A stretch of 64,000 nt of DNA from Bin52 sp965213935. GTDB lineage: Bacteria > Pseudomonadota > Alphaproteobacteria > Thalassobaculales > Thalassobaculaceae. Location: contig CBDCAO010000011.1 of NCBI GenBank assembly GCA_965213935.1, forward strand, positions 62,001 to 126,000, written 5' to 3'. This document shows, one piece after another, positions 52,228-61,610 of the stretch (position 1 is its first letter; each line of letters starts with the position of its first letter). A model generated the notes under the pieces. The model worked only from the letters and a program-made list of their open reading frames with translations. It was not told where the DNA came from and did no database searches. The translations under genes and the position numbers were made by a program.

Positions 52228-53478
52228 ATGCCCGCCCCCGGGGAGAACCTGAAGATCAACGGCGAACGGCTCTGGGACAGTCTGATGGACATGGCCCGGA
52301 TCGGTCCCGGCGTGGCAGGCGGCAACAACCGCCAGACGCTGACCGACGAGGACGGCGAGGGCCGTGCGCTGTTCCGGAAATGGTGCGAGGCGGCCGGCTG
52401 CGAGATGGGCCTCGACCAGATGGGCAACATGTTTGCCACCCGCCCTGGAACCGACCCGGACGCGCTGCCGGTCTTTGTCGGCAGTCACCTCGATACGCAG
52501 CCGACCGGCGGCAAGTACGATGGCGTACTCGGAGTGCTCGGCGGACTCGAAATCGTGCGGACCCTGAACGACCTGGGCATCAGGACGAAGCGCCCGATCG
52601 TCGTCATCAACTGGACCAACGAGGAAGGGACGCGCTACGCGCCGCCCATGCTGGCGTCGGGTGTGTTTGCCGGCGTGCATGCGCAGGACTGGGCCTACGG
52701 CCTGACCGACGCCGAAGGCAAGCGCTTCGGGGACGAGCTGGAACGCATCGGCTGGCGCGGCGAGGAAGAGGTCGGCGCGCGCAGGATGCATGCCTATTTC
52801 GAGTTGCACATCGAGCAGGGGCCGATCCTCGAGGCCGAGGAGTGCGATATCGGCGTTGTCACCCACGGCCAGGGGCTGCGCTGGATCGAGTGCCGGATCA
52901 AGGGCAAGGAAAGCCACACCGGCTCGACGCCCATGCGCATGCGCAGGAATGCGGGGCGAGGCCTGGCCCAGATCACCGAACTGGTGCACGAGGTGGCGAT
53001 GAAGCACCAGCCCAATGCGGTTGGCGCCATCGGGCATGTCGATGTCTATCCGAACTCGCGCAACATCATTCCGGGCCGGGTCGTCTGCACGATCGACTTT
53101 CGCAGCCACGTCCTGGAGACGCTCGAGGGGATGGTGGCCGAGGTACGGGAGAAGGCGCCCGCGCTGTGCGAGGCGCTGGGCTGCGAGATCGAGATGGAGA
53201 TCGTGGGCAGCTTCGATCCACCCGAGTTCCATCATGGCTGCGTCAGCGCTGTCCGCGATGCGGCCGAACGGCTCGGGTATTCGCACATGGATATCGTCTC
53301 CGGTGCGGGCCACGACGCCTGCTGGATCAACATGGTCGCGCCGGCGGCGATGGTGATGTGCCCGTGCGTCGACGGGCTGAGCCACAACGAAGCCGAGGAG
53401 ATCACGCCGGAATGGGCTGCCCGGGGGTGCGATGTACTCTGCCACGCGGTGGTGGAGTCGGCGGAGCTCCTGGACTGA
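52228..53478 (+). CDS. hyuC: Zn-dependent M20 hydrolase, beta-ureidopropionase/N-carbamoyl-amino-acid hydrolase type
   Basis: ATG 52228 gives 416 residues. The bimetal site is complete: His87 and Asp98 (GSHLDTQPTGGKYDG), Glu132/Glu133 (NEEGTRYAPPML), His194 (ELHIEQGPILE) and His386 (DGLSHNEAEE). The dimerisation-domain GAGHDACW is also conserved. The enzyme hydrolyses N-carbamoyl amino acids or beta-ureidopropionate to the amino acid, CO2 and ammonia, the step after dihydropyrimidinase, whose gene follows by 47 bp. Confidence 0.92.
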   Translation: MPAPGENLKINGERLWDSLMDMARIGPGVAGGNNRQTLTDEDGEGRALFRKWCEAAGCEMGLDQMGNMFATRPGTDPDALPVFVGSHLDTQPTGGKYDGVLGVLGGLEIVRTLNDLGIRTKRPIVVINWTNEEGTRYAPPMLASGVFAGVHAQDWAYGLTDAEGKRFGDELERIGWRGEEEVGARRMHAYFELHIEQGPILEAEECDIGVVTHGQGLRWIECRIKGKESHTGSTPMRMRRNAGRGLAQITELVHEVAMKHQPNAVGAIGHVDVYPNSRNIIPGRVVCTIDFRSHVLETLEGMVAEVREKAPALCEALGCEIEMEIVGSFDPPEFHHGCVSAVRDAAERLGYSHMDIVSGAGHDACWINMVAPAAMVMCPCVDGLSHNEAEEITPEWAARGCDVLCHAVVESAELLD

Positions 53479-53525
53479 GGCACGGGCCCCGGCGCCCTGG
53501 AAACGAGAATGAGCGGAGGCCTCGA

Positions 53526-54986
53526 ATGAGCAAAGTCATCAAGGGCGGCACCGTCCTCACTGCGGACCGGACCTGGAAGGCCGACGTGCTGATCGAGGGC
53601 GAGAAGATCGCCGCGATCGGCGAGAACCTGACCGGCGACGAGGTCGTCGATGCCTCGCAGGCATATGTGATCCCCGGCGGGATCGACCCGCACACCCACC
53701 TGGAAATGCCCTTCATGGGCACGACCGCCGCCGAAACATTCGAGTCAGGCACCTGGGCGGCGGCAACCGGCGGGACGACCATGCTGGTCGACTTCGTGCT
53801 GCCCGGCGAGGACGGCTCGCTGCTGAGCGCCGTCGATTCCTGGGACACCAAGTCGAAGGACCAGATCTGCATCGATATCGGCTATCACTGCGCGATCGTG
53901 GACTGGAACGAGCAGATCCACAACGAGATGGCCGAGGTCGTCAGGCGGGGGATCAACACCTTCAAGCATTTCATGGCCTACAAGGGCGCGCTGATGATCG
54001 ATGACGACGAGATGTTCGCGTCGTTCCGCCGGTGCGCCGCGCTCGGAGCGATGCCGCTCGTCCATGCCGAGAACGGCGACGTGGTGGCGGCGCTGCAGGA
54101 AAAGTACATGGAGCAAGGTCTTACCGGTCCGGAGGGACACGCCTTTTCGCGCCCGCCGGAAGTGGAGGGCGAGGCCGCCAACCGCGCGATCATGATCGCC
54201 GACGCGGCGGGCGTGCCGCTCTACATCGTGCATGTCTCCTGCGAGCAGGCGCACGAGGCGATACGGCGGGCGCGCCAGAAGGGCATGCGGGTCTACGGTG
54301 AGCCGCTGATCCAGCACCTCACGCTGGATGAGTCGGAGTATTTCGACCAGGACTGGGACTACGCCGCGCAACGCGTCATGTCGCCGCCCTTCCGCGGCAA
54401 GGTGCACCAGGACGGGCTCTGGAACGGGCTGGCGGCGGGGTCGCTCCAGGTGGTGGCGACCGACCATGCGGCCTTCAGCACGGACCAGAAGCGCATGGGT
54501 CTTGCCGGGTTCCCCATGATCCCCAACGGGACCGGCGGGCTCGAAGACCGCATGCCGGTGCTCTGGACCAAGGGCGTCGATACCGGTCGGCTCACGCCGA
54601 ACGAGTTCGTGGCAGTCACCTCCACCAACATCGCGAAGATACTCAACGTCTATCCGAAGAAGGGCGCACTCGTCGAAGGGGCGGACGCCGATGTCGTGGT
54701 CTGGGACCCGAACATCAAGAAGACGATCTCTGCCACCACCCAGAAATCGATCATCGACTACAACGTCTTCGAGGGAGTGGAGGTCTCGGCCCAGGCCCGC
54801 TACACGCTGAGCCGCGGCGAGGTTGTCTGGGAACACGGCAAGAACTCGCAGCCCCGGCCCGGGCGCGGGCGGTTCGTGCGCCGGCGCGCGTTCCCTGCCG
54901 TGCATGAAGCACTCGCCCGCTGGAAGGAGCTGACCGCACCGCGCAAGGTCCAGCGCAACCCGCTGAACATCCCGAGCGGGGTTTGA
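53526..54986 (+). CDS. hydA: Dihydropyrimidinase/D-hydantoinase
   Basis: This 486-residue amidohydrolase starts at ATG 53526 after CGGAGG. Zinc ligands are His56/His58 (DPHTHLE), the carboxylated Lys153 (FMAYKG), His180 (LVHAEN), His236 (YIVHVS) and Asp313 (ATDHAAF). It opens 5,6-dihydrouracil, dihydrothymine or hydantoins to N-carbamoyl amino acids. The preceding gene encodes the next enzyme and the following genes an importer. Dihydropyrimidine dehydrogenase (preT/preA) is not in the window. Confidence 0.94.
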   Translation: MSKVIKGGTVLTADRTWKADVLIEGEKIAAIGENLTGDEVVDASQAYVIPGGIDPHTHLEMPFMGTTAAETFESGTWAAATGGTTMLVDFVLPGEDGSLLSAVDSWDTKSKDQICIDIGYHCAIVDWNEQIHNEMAEVVRRGINTFKHFMAYKGALMIDDDEMFASFRRCAALGAMPLVHAENGDVVAALQEKYMEQGLTGPEGHAFSRPPEVEGEAANRAIMIADAAGVPLYIVHVSCEQAHEAIRRARQKGMRVYGEPLIQHLTLDESEYFDQDWDYAAQRVMSPPFRGKVHQDGLWNGLAAGSLQVVATDHAAFSTDQKRMGLAGFPMIPNGTGGLEDRMPVLWTKGVDTGRLTPNEFVAVTSTNIAKILNVYPKKGALVEGADADVVVWDPNIKKTISATTQKSIIDYNVFEGVEVSAQARYTLSRGEVVWEHGKNSQPRPGRGRFVRRRAFPAVHEALARWKELTAPRKVQRNPLNIPSGV

Positions 54987-55035
54987 GTCGCCCGGGCGTT
55001 CGAACACCGTGCAGCCCGCGGGGCGGCGGTCCGTG

Positions 55036-55818
55036 ATGACCGGTGCGGTCGTCGCGTCCTCGCTTGACCTGGTCTTCCAGACCAGGGACGGCCCCGTCCA
55101 TGCACTGTCGGATGTCGATCTGGAGGTGGCGGCGGGCGAGTTTGTCAGCTTCATCGGCCCCTCCGGGTGCGGAAAGACGACACTGCTGCGCGTGATCGCG
55201 GACCTGGAGCAGCCGACCGGCGGCACGATCACCGTCAACGGAATGACACCCGGGCAGGCGCGGCTGAACCGGGCCTACGGCTACGTGTTCCAGGCGGCGG
55301 GTCTCTATCCGTGGCGTACCATCGAGAAGAACGTGCGCCTGCCTCTCGAGGTCATGGGCTACCCGGCGCAGGAACGGGTCGAGCGGGTCAGGCGCGCCCT
55401 CGATCTCGTCGGCCTCGGCGACGTCGGCCGCATGTTCCCCTGGCAGCTTTCCGGGGGAATGCAGCAGAGGGCCTCGATCGCGCGCGCGCTCGCATTCGAT
55501 GCGGACCTGCTGCTGATGGACGAGCCCTTCGGCGCGCTCGACGAAATCGTACGCGACCATCTGAACGAACAGTTGCTGGCGCTGCACGCCCGCACCGGAA
55601 AGACAGTCTGTTTCGTGACCCATTCCATACCGGAGGCCGTGTACCTCTCGACCAGGATCGTGGTGATGAGCCCGAGGCCGGGACGGATCATCGACGTGAT
55701 CGAAAGCCCGCTGCCGGCAGAGCGTCCGCTCGGCATTCGCGAGAGTGCGACCTTCCTGGAACTGGCCACGCGTGTACGCGAAGGCCTGCGCTCGGGACAC
55801 GGCGGCCGGGACGAGTAA
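55036..55818 (+). CDS. ABC transporter ATPase, nitrate/sulfonate/pyrimidine type
   Basis: This 260-residue ATPase is called from ATG 55036; GTG 55009 is an upstream alternative. Walker A is IGPSGCGKTTLLRV, the signature LSGGMQQRASIARAL, and Walker B LLLMDEPFGALDEIVRD. This is the SsuB/TauB/ThiZ-like group. It lies 49 bp downstream of hydA and before two permeases. Confidence 0.9.
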   Translation: MTGAVVASSLDLVFQTRDGPVHALSDVDLEVAAGEFVSFIGPSGCGKTTLLRVIADLEQPTGGTITVNGMTPGQARLNRAYGYVFQAAGLYPWRTIEKNVRLPLEVMGYPAQERVERVRRALDLVGLGDVGRMFPWQLSGGMQQRASIARALAFDADLLLMDEPFGALDEIVRDHLNEQLLALHARTGKTVCFVTHSIPEAVYLSTRIVVMSPRPGRIIDVIESPLPAERPLGIRESATFLELATRVREGLRSGHGGRDE

Positions 55819-55987
55819 CGCGACGACCAGCGGAATTCCGACTGGTACCCCGACGGCGCTTTCTGCACAGTGCCGGCCTGACCGATCGATGCGATGGGAG
55901 CATGTCGACGATGCCTCTCCTGCCCGGACCGTGCCCGGCGCCCGCGAGCCTGCAGTGTGACGCAGGGTCCGCCGTCCGCCGTGCGGG

Positions 55988-56872
55988 ATGTATCGGGCCA
56001 GCGGACTGATGAGGAACATCCTGCCGGTTGCAGTGATCTGCCTTGCCATCGTGGCGGTGTGGTATGTCGCGGCCGTCGGCCTGAACGCCAGGTGGGAGCG
56101 TGACCAGGCGGCCCGCGCGGGTGTGGAGATCGGCTGGGCGGACATTGTTCCGGCCACCATGTCCCAGGAGCGCCCCGTTCTGCCCGCTCCGCACCAGGTT
56201 GCCGTCGAGATCTGGGAAACCACGGCGAACAAGCGCATTACCTCCAGGCGCAGTCTCGTCTATCACGGGTGGATCACGCTTTCGGCGACCCTGCTGGGTT
56301 TCGTCATGGGAGTGGCCCTCGGGATTCTCCTGGCCGTCGGCATCGTGCATAACCGGGCGATGGACCTCTCCGTCATGCCCTGGATCATCTCCAGCCAGAC
56401 CGTACCCATCCTGGCCGTTGCGCCGATGATCATCGTGGTGCTCTACAATGTCGGAATATCCGGACTGGTCGCGAAGGCGTCGATCTCGGCCTACCTCAGT
56501 TTCTTCCCGGTGGCGGTCGGCATGGTGAAGGGGCTGCGCGCACCCGACGGCATGCAGCTCGACCTGATGCGTACCTACAGTGCGTCCGCCTGGCAGGTGT
56601 TCTGGAAACTGCGCTGGCCCTCCTCGCTGCCCTATCTGTTTGCGTCGCTGAAGATCGCCGTCGCGATTGCGCTTGTGGGCGCGATCATCGGCGAACTGCC
56701 CACCGGCAGCCAGGGCGGCTTCGGCGCACGGATGCTGAACGGAAGCTATTACGGCCAGGTGCTGATCATCTGGTCGGCGCTCTTCGGTGCTGCGTTCTGC
56801 GCAGCCTTGATGGTGGGCGCCATCGGCGTGGCCCAGCGTGCGGTGCTGCGGCGTACCGGACAGGCGCGGTGA
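55988..56872 (+). CDS. ABC transporter permease (SsuC/ThiX-like), first
   Basis: ATG 55988 gives 294 residues; ATG 56009 (MRNILPVAVICLAI) is nearly as likely. Six helices are visible, with a long extracytoplasmic segment between helices 1 and 2. The EAA loop is MRTYSASAWQVFWKLRWP. A 169-bp gap separates it from the ATPase gene, longer than elsewhere in the operon. It overlaps the second permease by four bases. Confidence 0.88.
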   Translation: MYRASGLMRNILPVAVICLAIVAVWYVAAVGLNARWERDQAARAGVEIGWADIVPATMSQERPVLPAPHQVAVEIWETTANKRITSRRSLVYHGWITLSATLLGFVMGVALGILLAVGIVHNRAMDLSVMPWIISSQTVPILAVAPMIIVVLYNVGISGLVAKASISAYLSFFPVAVGMVKGLRAPDGMQLDLMRTYSASAWQVFWKLRWPSSLPYLFASLKIAVAIALVGAIIGELPTGSQGGFGARMLNGSYYGQVLIIWSALFGAAFCAALMVGAIGVAQRAVLRRTGQAR

Positions 56873-57705
56873 ACGGGGTCGCGCTTGCCATTGCCGCGTG
56901 GCTCGGCGGTTGGGGCGCCAACATTCTGCTGGTGCGGCGCTCGGGTCCGGCGACGCGCATTCTGGTCCCCGCCATCTTCGGCATCTCGCTGCTGGTGATA
57001 TGGGAGGGCCTGGTGCGCGGGCTGGAGGTGCCGGCTGTCATCCTGCCGGCACCGTCGATGATTTCCGGAGCGCTTGCGGGCAACCTGCCGGTCCTGTGGG
57101 CCGACTTCGTGCAAACGGTGATCCGGTCGGTGTTTCCGGGCTATGTCATGGGTTGTGGTGCGGCGTTCCTCATGGCTGTTGCCGTCGACCGTTCGCCGTT
57201 CCTGCAAAGGGGCCTCCTGCCCATGGGCAATCTCGCCGCGGCCCTGCCCATCGTCGGAATCGCCCCCATCATGGTCATGTGGTTCGGCTTCGACTGGCAC
57301 TCGAAGGCCGCCGTGGTCGTGGTGATGTGCTTTTTCCCGATGCTGGTGAACACGATAGCAGGCCTGCGCATGTCCGAGCCCATGCAGCGGGATCTCATGC
57401 GCACCTACGCGGCTGGCTACTGGCAGACACTGTGGAAACTGCGCCTGCCCGCGGCCGGGCCGTTCATCTTCAACGGGCTGAAGATCTGCACGACCCTTGC
57501 GCTGATCGGCGCCATCGTTGCAGAATTTTTCGGAACACCGACCGTGGGAATGGGATTCCGCATTTCGACCGAGATCGGACGCATGGCCCTGGACATGGTC
57601 TGGGCAGAGATCGCGGTCGCAGCTCTCGCGGGATCGACCTTCTACGGATGCGTGACGCTGGTAGAGCGAACGGTCACCCACTGGCATCCGTCGGTCCGGG
57701 AGTAG
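56869..57705 (+). CDS. ABC transporter permease (SsuC/ThiX-like), second
   Basis: This 278-residue permease starts at GTG 56869 within the previous stop (GTGA). It has six or seven helices and the EAA loop MRTYAAGYWQTLWKLRLPAA, nearly matching that of its partner, so the two form a heterodimeric channel. The binding-protein gene follows 36 bp later. Confidence 0.88.
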   Translation: MNGVALAIAAWLGGWGANILLVRRSGPATRILVPAIFGISLLVIWEGLVRGLEVPAVILPAPSMISGALAGNLPVLWADFVQTVIRSVFPGYVMGCGAAFLMAVAVDRSPFLQRGLLPMGNLAAALPIVGIAPIMVMWFGFDWHSKAAVVVVMCFFPMLVNTIAGLRMSEPMQRDLMRTYAAGYWQTLWKLRLPAAGPFIFNGLKICTTLALIGAIVAEFFGTPTVGMGFRISTEIGRMALDMVWAEIAVAALAGSTFYGCVTLVERTVTHWHPSVRE

Positions 57706-57741
57706 CGGCAGACACACCTGTTCAAGCCGGGGAGAGAAAGA

Positions 57742-58728
57742 ATGAAACGCACAGCACTACTCGCGGCGGCGGCCTTCGCCCTGTCGGCAGGCCTCGCGCA
57801 GGCGGCAGACAAGGTCACGCTTCAGCTCAAGTGGGTCACCCAGGCCCAGTTCGCCGGCTATTACGTCGCCGCGGACAAGGGCTTCTACGCCGAGGAAGGC
57901 CTGGAGGTGGAAATCAAGGCCGGCGGTCCGGATATCGCGCCTCCCCAGGTTCTGGCCGGTGGCGGCGCGGACGTGATCCTCGACTGGATGCCATCGGCGC
58001 TTGCCACCCGTGAGAAGGGCCTGCCGCTCGTCAACATTGCCCAGCCGTTCAAGAGTTCGGGCATGATGCTGACCTGCCGCAAGGACACGGGCATCACGAC
58101 GCCGGAGGATTTCCGGGGCAAGACCATCGGCGTGTGGTTTTTCGGAAACGAATATCCGTTCCTGTCCTGGATGAGCCAGCTCGGCATCCCGACCGATGGC
58201 AGCGAGCAGGGTGTGACCGTCCTGAAGCAGGGCTTCAACGTCGACCCGATCCTTCAGGGCCAGGCCGCATGCATCTCGACCATGACCTACAACGAGTACT
58301 GGCAGGTCATCGACGCCGGTCTTTCGGCCGATGACCTCGTGGTCTTCAAGTACGAGGACCAGGGCGTCGCCACGCTGGAGGATGGTATCTACGTGCTTGA
58401 AACCGCGCTGGAAGACGCCGCCTTCCGCGACAAGATGGTCCGCTTCGTGCGTGCGTCGATGAAAGGCTGGAAATGGGCCGAGGAGAATCCGGATGCCGCC
58501 GCTGACATCGTGCTCGAGAACGACGCGACCGGCGCCCAGACCGAAAAGCACCAGAAGCGGATGATGGGAGAGATCGCCAAGCTGACCGCGGGCAGCAACG
58601 GTGCGCTGGTTCCCGCCGACTACGAGCGTACCGTTCAGACGCTTCTGAAGGGTGGCTCGAACCCGGTCATCACCATGGCTCCGGAAGGGGCCTGGACGCA
58701 CGTGATTACCGACGAAGCCCTGAAGTAG
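57742..58728 (+). CDS. NMT1/THI5-like ABC transporter substrate-binding protein
   Basis: This 328-residue protein starts at ATG 57742 with GGGGAGAG upstream. The signal peptide is TALLAAAAFALSAGLAQA. The mature start KVTLQLKWVTQAQFAGYYVA and FYAEEGLEVEIKAGG are hallmarks of the ThiY/NMT1 family, which binds pyrimidines or related rings. GGADVILDWMPSAL and GKTIGVWFFGNEYPF follow. In a hyuC-hydA operon it most likely captures a pyrimidine or hydantoin. Confidence 0.9.
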   Translation: MKRTALLAAAAFALSAGLAQAADKVTLQLKWVTQAQFAGYYVAADKGFYAEEGLEVEIKAGGPDIAPPQVLAGGGADVILDWMPSALATREKGLPLVNIAQPFKSSGMMLTCRKDTGITTPEDFRGKTIGVWFFGNEYPFLSWMSQLGIPTDGSEQGVTVLKQGFNVDPILQGQAACISTMTYNEYWQVIDAGLSADDLVVFKYEDQGVATLEDGIYVLETALEDAAFRDKMVRFVRASMKGWKWAEENPDAAADIVLENDATGAQTEKHQKRMMGEIAKLTAGSNGALVPADYERTVQTLLKGGSNPVITMAPEGAWTHVITDEALK

Positions 58729-58737
58729 GGCTGCCCC

Positions 58738-58761
58738 GGGGGCGGGCTTCGGCCCGCCCCC
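58738..58761 (+). terminator. Strong hairpin closing the hyd operon
   Basis: GGGGGCGGGC and GCCCGCCCCC form a 10-bp perfect GC stem closed by a TTCG tetraloop, ten bases after the binding-protein stop. Only a short CCCTTT follows, so it may be intrinsic or Rho-assisted. Confidence 0.75.
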
Positions 58762-58865
58762 GGCCCTTTCCCGGGCCAGTCGGCAGTCGGTCCGGCTGGG
58801 CCCGGTCTCGGGCAGCAGGGTTCGTAAGCCCTGACGAGAGGTGCGGTGTACAGGCCGATGCCGCC

Positions 58866-60320
58866 TCAATCGACGCTGTCGTCGAGGTGCTTCGCGTCGG
58901 CGTAGTACGCGCGCACGGCGTTGCGGCGGAGTCGGTGGTGAGCCGACCATTCAGGATCGGCGGCAACCGTTCCCCCGGCACGTTCCATGAGCTCGCGTTC
59001 GGCGTCCTGCAGGTCGAGGCCCGTCAGGGTGCCGTCCCTCACCACCTCCCGCCCTGCAACCACAAGGCCGCGCACATGGCGGGAAGTCGCGCGCGTCAGG
59101 ATCACGTCGAGTTCGTCTTCGTCGGAAACCAGGAAGTCGCTGCGCATGCCTTCGTAGTCCAGCACGACCAGGTCGGCCCTGGCTCCGGGAACGATCCGGC
59201 CATAGTCGTTGCTGCCGTCGATACACCGGAACCCGTCGCGGCAGGCCGCATCGAACAGGCGGCCCGGAGGAAACGCCGGCTCCAGGCCGGTACCGTTGTG
59301 CAGCCGCCAGGCGAGACGCAGATCGCGGAAATAGTCCTGGTCGTCATCATGCGCGCAGCCATCGAGCCCGAACCCGAAACGCAGCCCGTGCCGCATGAAG
59401 CGCGCGACAGGTGCCAGGCCGGACCGCATTCTCAGGTTGCACGAGGTATTGACGACCACGGTGACGCCGCGTTCGGCCAGCAGGGCGCATTCGCCGTCGG
59501 TAAGGTGCACCCCGTGGGCCAGCGTCAACCGGCGCGAGAGCAGGCCGATATCGTCGAGGAAGCGAAGGATGCCCTGCGGGTAGGTGGCATCCAGCCACTC
59601 CCGCTGGCGCCGCGATTCCAGCAGGTGCATGTGGACGCGGCGGTCATGTGTCGCGGATGCCTTTGCGATGCGCTCGAGCGTGACGTCGTGGCACCACTGC
59701 GGCCCGATCGGGCCGTATTGCACCTGGAACAGGTCGTTTTCGTGGGCGGCAGCGACGGTCTCGACCTGCTCGACCAGGTGAAGCGCCGGGGTATCGTCTG
59801 CGGGAGCGGCGCCCATCCGGGCGCGGTTCTCCGGCGGCAGGTAGGGCAGGAGATCGGGTTGATCCCCGTATATCCAGGGATTGCGGTCCCGGACCGGGCA
59901 CGAGAACGCGACGCGTATGCCGATGTCGGCCGCGGCACGGGAAACCCCTGCAGCCTCGGCCAACAGACTGTCCGCGGCCAGCGAGTTGTGACAGTGCACG
60001 GTTGCCCCGATACCGGACAGCGCCATGCGTCCGAACGCGACCGCGGCCTCGAGACGGGGCTCGATCGCCGGCCTGCTGAAGGAGGCGATCCAGCATTCCA
60101 GCGCGTCATCGGCGCCGCCGAATGCGGGCGGGAGCACGCCGTAGCCGTGGTCATGGGCATTGACCATGGCGGGAAGCGCGATACCACCGTCGCGGCACGG
60201 CTGCCCGGTCCTTTCGATTGCGGCGATACGCCCGTTCGTGAACGCGAGGCGGACATCGCGCTCTGCAGGTCCATGTCCGGGCGCCGGGAGGAGGCGCTCG
60301 ACATCGAGACTCGCTGTCAT
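58866..60320 (-). CDS. Atz/Trz-type amidohydrolase (deaminase-like)
   Basis: This 484-residue protein starts at ATG 60320, overlapping the LysR stop by four bases. Metal-site motifs are NAHDHGYG, RVHMHLLES, LAHGVHLTDGE and GLDGCAHDDD, the pattern of cytosine/guanine deaminases and triazine hydrolases. It likely removes an amine or halide from a nitrogen heterocycle. It converges on the pyrimidine/hydantoin operon across the terminator, so both may serve the same class of substrate. Confidence 0.85.
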   Translation of the reverse strand: MTASLDVERLLPAPGHGPAERDVRLAFTNGRIAAIERTGQPCRDGGIALPAMVNAHDHGYGVLPPAFGGADDALECWIASFSRPAIEPRLEAAVAFGRMALSGIGATVHCHNSLAADSLLAEAAGVSRAAADIGIRVAFSCPVRDRNPWIYGDQPDLLPYLPPENRARMGAAPADDTPALHLVEQVETVAAAHENDLFQVQYGPIGPQWCHDVTLERIAKASATHDRRVHMHLLESRRQREWLDATYPQGILRFLDDIGLLSRRLTLAHGVHLTDGECALLAERGVTVVVNTSCNLRMRSGLAPVARFMRHGLRFGFGLDGCAHDDDQDYFRDLRLAWRLHNGTGLEPAFPPGRLFDAACRDGFRCIDGSNDYGRIVPGARADLVVLDYEGMRSDFLVSDEDELDVILTRATSRHVRGLVVAGREVVRDGTLTGLDLQDAERELMERAGGTVAADPEWSAHHRLRRNAVRAYYADAKHLDDSVD

Positions 60321-61240
60321 GCACCGCTCCCCTGTCCGAGGCCGGCGCCGAAACGGGCGAGTGCCTCCCTGAGATGGTTGGCCATTGCCTGCCCCGCCAC
60401 GGTCGGCAGGCGGTCGGAGGGGGCAATCAGGCAGAGCCGCAGCTGCGACAGGCGCTCTCCTTCCAGCGGCACCGCGACCAGATTCCCCGCGGCCAGTTCC
60501 TCGGAGAAACCCAGTCGGGTGTAGAACGAGATTCCCACTCCCCGCAGCAGCAGGCGCTTGACGACTCCCTGGATGTTGGAGACCGCCACCGGCCTGTGCG
60601 CCCTCTTGAAGGCTTCCATCTCGTCACCGACAAAATGCTGCATCGTGTCGGCCGGATCCTGGTAGATCAGGCGGTAGTCGCCGCATTCCTCGAGCGTGAC
60701 GCAGGCGCGCGACGCCAGTTCGTGGTCGGGTCTCATGATGGCGCACATGGGACAGGCGATGTCCTCGAGCACGGTCACGCGGCGCCGCCAGCTCGGAGAG
60801 AAGGTCAGACCAAGGTCGGCGTTGCCCTGGGAGACGGAGTGCATGGCCTCGACCGGGTTGCAGGCTGTCACGCGGACCTGTACCGCCGGATGCAACGCAA
60901 CGAACCGTGCCACGGCTTCGGGCAGGAAATGCACCGCCGGGCTGTCCAGCGTGCCGATGGTCACCTCGCCGCTGACGGTGCCGCGCAGGCTGTCGATTTC
61001 GCCGCGCAACCTCGAGAAGTCATGCAGGGTGTCCCTGGCGTGGCGCAGCACGAGCTGGCCGGCGTCGGTCAGCCGCATCCCGTCCGGGCGGCGTTCGAAC
61101 AGCGGCACGCCGAGGTGGTCCTCCAGCTTCAGGATCTGTCGGTTGATGGCCGAGGCGGAGATGTGAAGCCGTTCCGAGGCGCGACGGATCGACCCGTCCT
61201 CGGCCACTGCCTCGAAGTACCGAAGAACCGCAGCATGCAT
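60317..61240 (-). CDS. LysR-family transcriptional regulator
   Basis: This 307-residue protein starts at ATG 61240. The N-terminal winged helix (LRYFEAVAEDGSIRRASERL, then SASAINRQILKLEDHLGVPL) is followed by a LysR effector domain (VTIGTLDSPAVHFLPEAVAR). The gene is co-directional and coupled to the amidohydrolase downstream, unlike the usual divergent LysR layout. It starts six bases after the ferredoxin gene. Confidence 0.92.
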   Translation of the reverse strand: MHAAVLRYFEAVAEDGSIRRASERLHISASAINRQILKLEDHLGVPLFERRPDGMRLTDAGQLVLRHARDTLHDFSRLRGEIDSLRGTVSGEVTIGTLDSPAVHFLPEAVARFVALHPAVQVRVTACNPVEAMHSVSQGNADLGLTFSPSWRRRVTVLEDIACPMCAIMRPDHELASRACVTLEECGDYRLIYQDPADTMQHFVGDEMEAFKRAHRPVAVSNIQGVVKRLLLRGVGISFYTRLGFSEELAAGNLVAVPLEGERLSQLRLCLIAPSDRLPTVAGQAMANHLREALARFGAGLGQGSGA

Positions 61241-61246
61241 TCGCCA

Positions 61247-61579
61247 TCAGCCTCCGTCAGCCGTCCACCGGGCCACGACAGGGTGATCGCGCACCGTGCG
61301 GTATTCGGGGGCCAGCCCTCCCGGCTGGCCCCAGCCTGTGACTGTATCACCGAAGAACTCGGCGTTGACGGTGATGAAACCGTCGGAGTGCGCCGGCAGG
61401 TCGTCCTCGTACCAGATGGCCTCGACCGGGCAGACCGACACGCACAGCGCGCAGTTCACGCACTCGTCTGGCTGGATGTAGTACATCCGTCCACCCTCGT
61501 AGATGCAATCCACCGGGCAGACTTCGGTGCAGACACCGTCCTTTATGTCGATACAGGCCTCGGCGATGACATATGTCAT
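61247..61579 (-). CDS. Ferredoxin with two cluster-binding motifs, FdxA-like
   Basis: This 110-residue protein starts at ATG 61579 (MTYVIAEACIDIKDGVCTEV). Cysteines lie at 9, 17, 21, 25 and at 40, 43, 46, 50 (CVNCALCVSVCP), giving a 4Fe-4S site plus a 3Fe-4S or second 4Fe-4S site. A C-terminal extension of about 45 residues ends in VARWTADGG. It lies 31 bp after the enoyl-CoA hydratase gene. It may feed electrons to an oxygenase or to the FAD oxidoreductase of this cluster. Confidence 0.9.
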   Translation of the reverse strand: MTYVIAEACIDIKDGVCTEVCPVDCIYEGGRMYYIQPDECVNCALCVSVCPVEAIWYEDDLPAHSDGFITVNAEFFGDTVTGWGQPGGLAPEYRTVRDHPVVARWTADGG

Positions 61580-61610
61580 GGAAGGGCTCCGGGCGTGACG
61601 CGGCCGGGGG

